This document shows, in pieces, positions 15,183 through 15,310 of a stretch of 15,310 nt of DNA. The notes beneath the pieces are model-generated. The model was not told where the DNA came from and did no database searches. It saw only the letters and a list, made by a program, of their open reading frames with translations. Location: the NCBI GenBank assembly GCA_001311585.1, contig BBBN01000010.1, positions 1 through 15,310 on the forward strand. The letters run 5' to 3'. The position numbers were made by a program, and so were the translations under genes. Positions within the stretch are counted from its first letter, which is position 1. The number at the start of each line of letters is the position of its first letter. This DNA is from Thermus sp. JCM 17653. Its GTDB lineage: Bacteria; Deinococcota; Deinococci; Deinococcales; Thermaceae.

Positions 15183-15310
<128 letters not shown>

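Overview
The window is a very GC-rich bacterial chromosome segment, almost certainly from a Thermus species. The evidence is strong G/C bias at third codon positions, an S12/S7/EF-G/EF-Tu gene order, a CarD of 164 residues with Trp at position 86 as in Thermus CarD, an EF-G that rebuilds to 691 residues, and promoters whose -10 boxes sit 6 to 8 bases before start codons (leaderless mRNAs, common in Thermus). S12 differs from the T. thermophilus sequence as I remember it, so this is probably another Thermus species or a divergent strain.

Layout: the left half is mostly rightward metabolic and housekeeping genes. They are a partial hypothetical gene, a YraN/UPF0102 nuclease-like gene, a UbiD-family decarboxylase, a tiny leftward DUF4388 remnant, trmB, glmU, tatA-tatC, a chorismate mutase-DAHP synthase fusion and a multi-cluster 4Fe-4S protein. 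The middle (7.86-11.03 kb) holds a leftward, translationally coupled tetR-carD pair, a cyanophycinase-fold gene that has lost its active-site residues, a small DUF2227-like membrane protein and a TlpA-like thioredoxin. Convergent with the last is tsaE. Then come divergent tRNA-Leu(GAG) and tRNA-Thr(CGT) genes. The right end is the str operon: a structured leader, then rpsL-rpsG-fusA and the first 128 bases of tufA.

Two features run through the whole window. First, at least eight genes, including the essential fusA and glmU, are broken by 1-2 base shifts. Most are shortened G or C runs, and the conserved protein resumes immediately in the next frame. I read these as base-calling or consensus errors and annotate each such gene as one feature with its break points. 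Second, three intergenic regions carry related copies of a 65-100 bp GC-rich element. It begins at or next to a TAA stop codon with GTACCCC, contains a GC-rich hairpin region in the two longer copies, and ends in TYGCGAAA followed by a GTGCGGGCAC-like word. This dispersed element is the best candidate for something undescribed.

Working together: the tat genes form a minimal Sec-independent export system. UbiD may serve menaquinone biosynthesis, aroG feeds the shikimate pathway, glmU makes UDP-GlcNAc for cell wall, trmB and tsaE modify tRNA next to real tRNA genes, and the str operon supplies the translation machinery.
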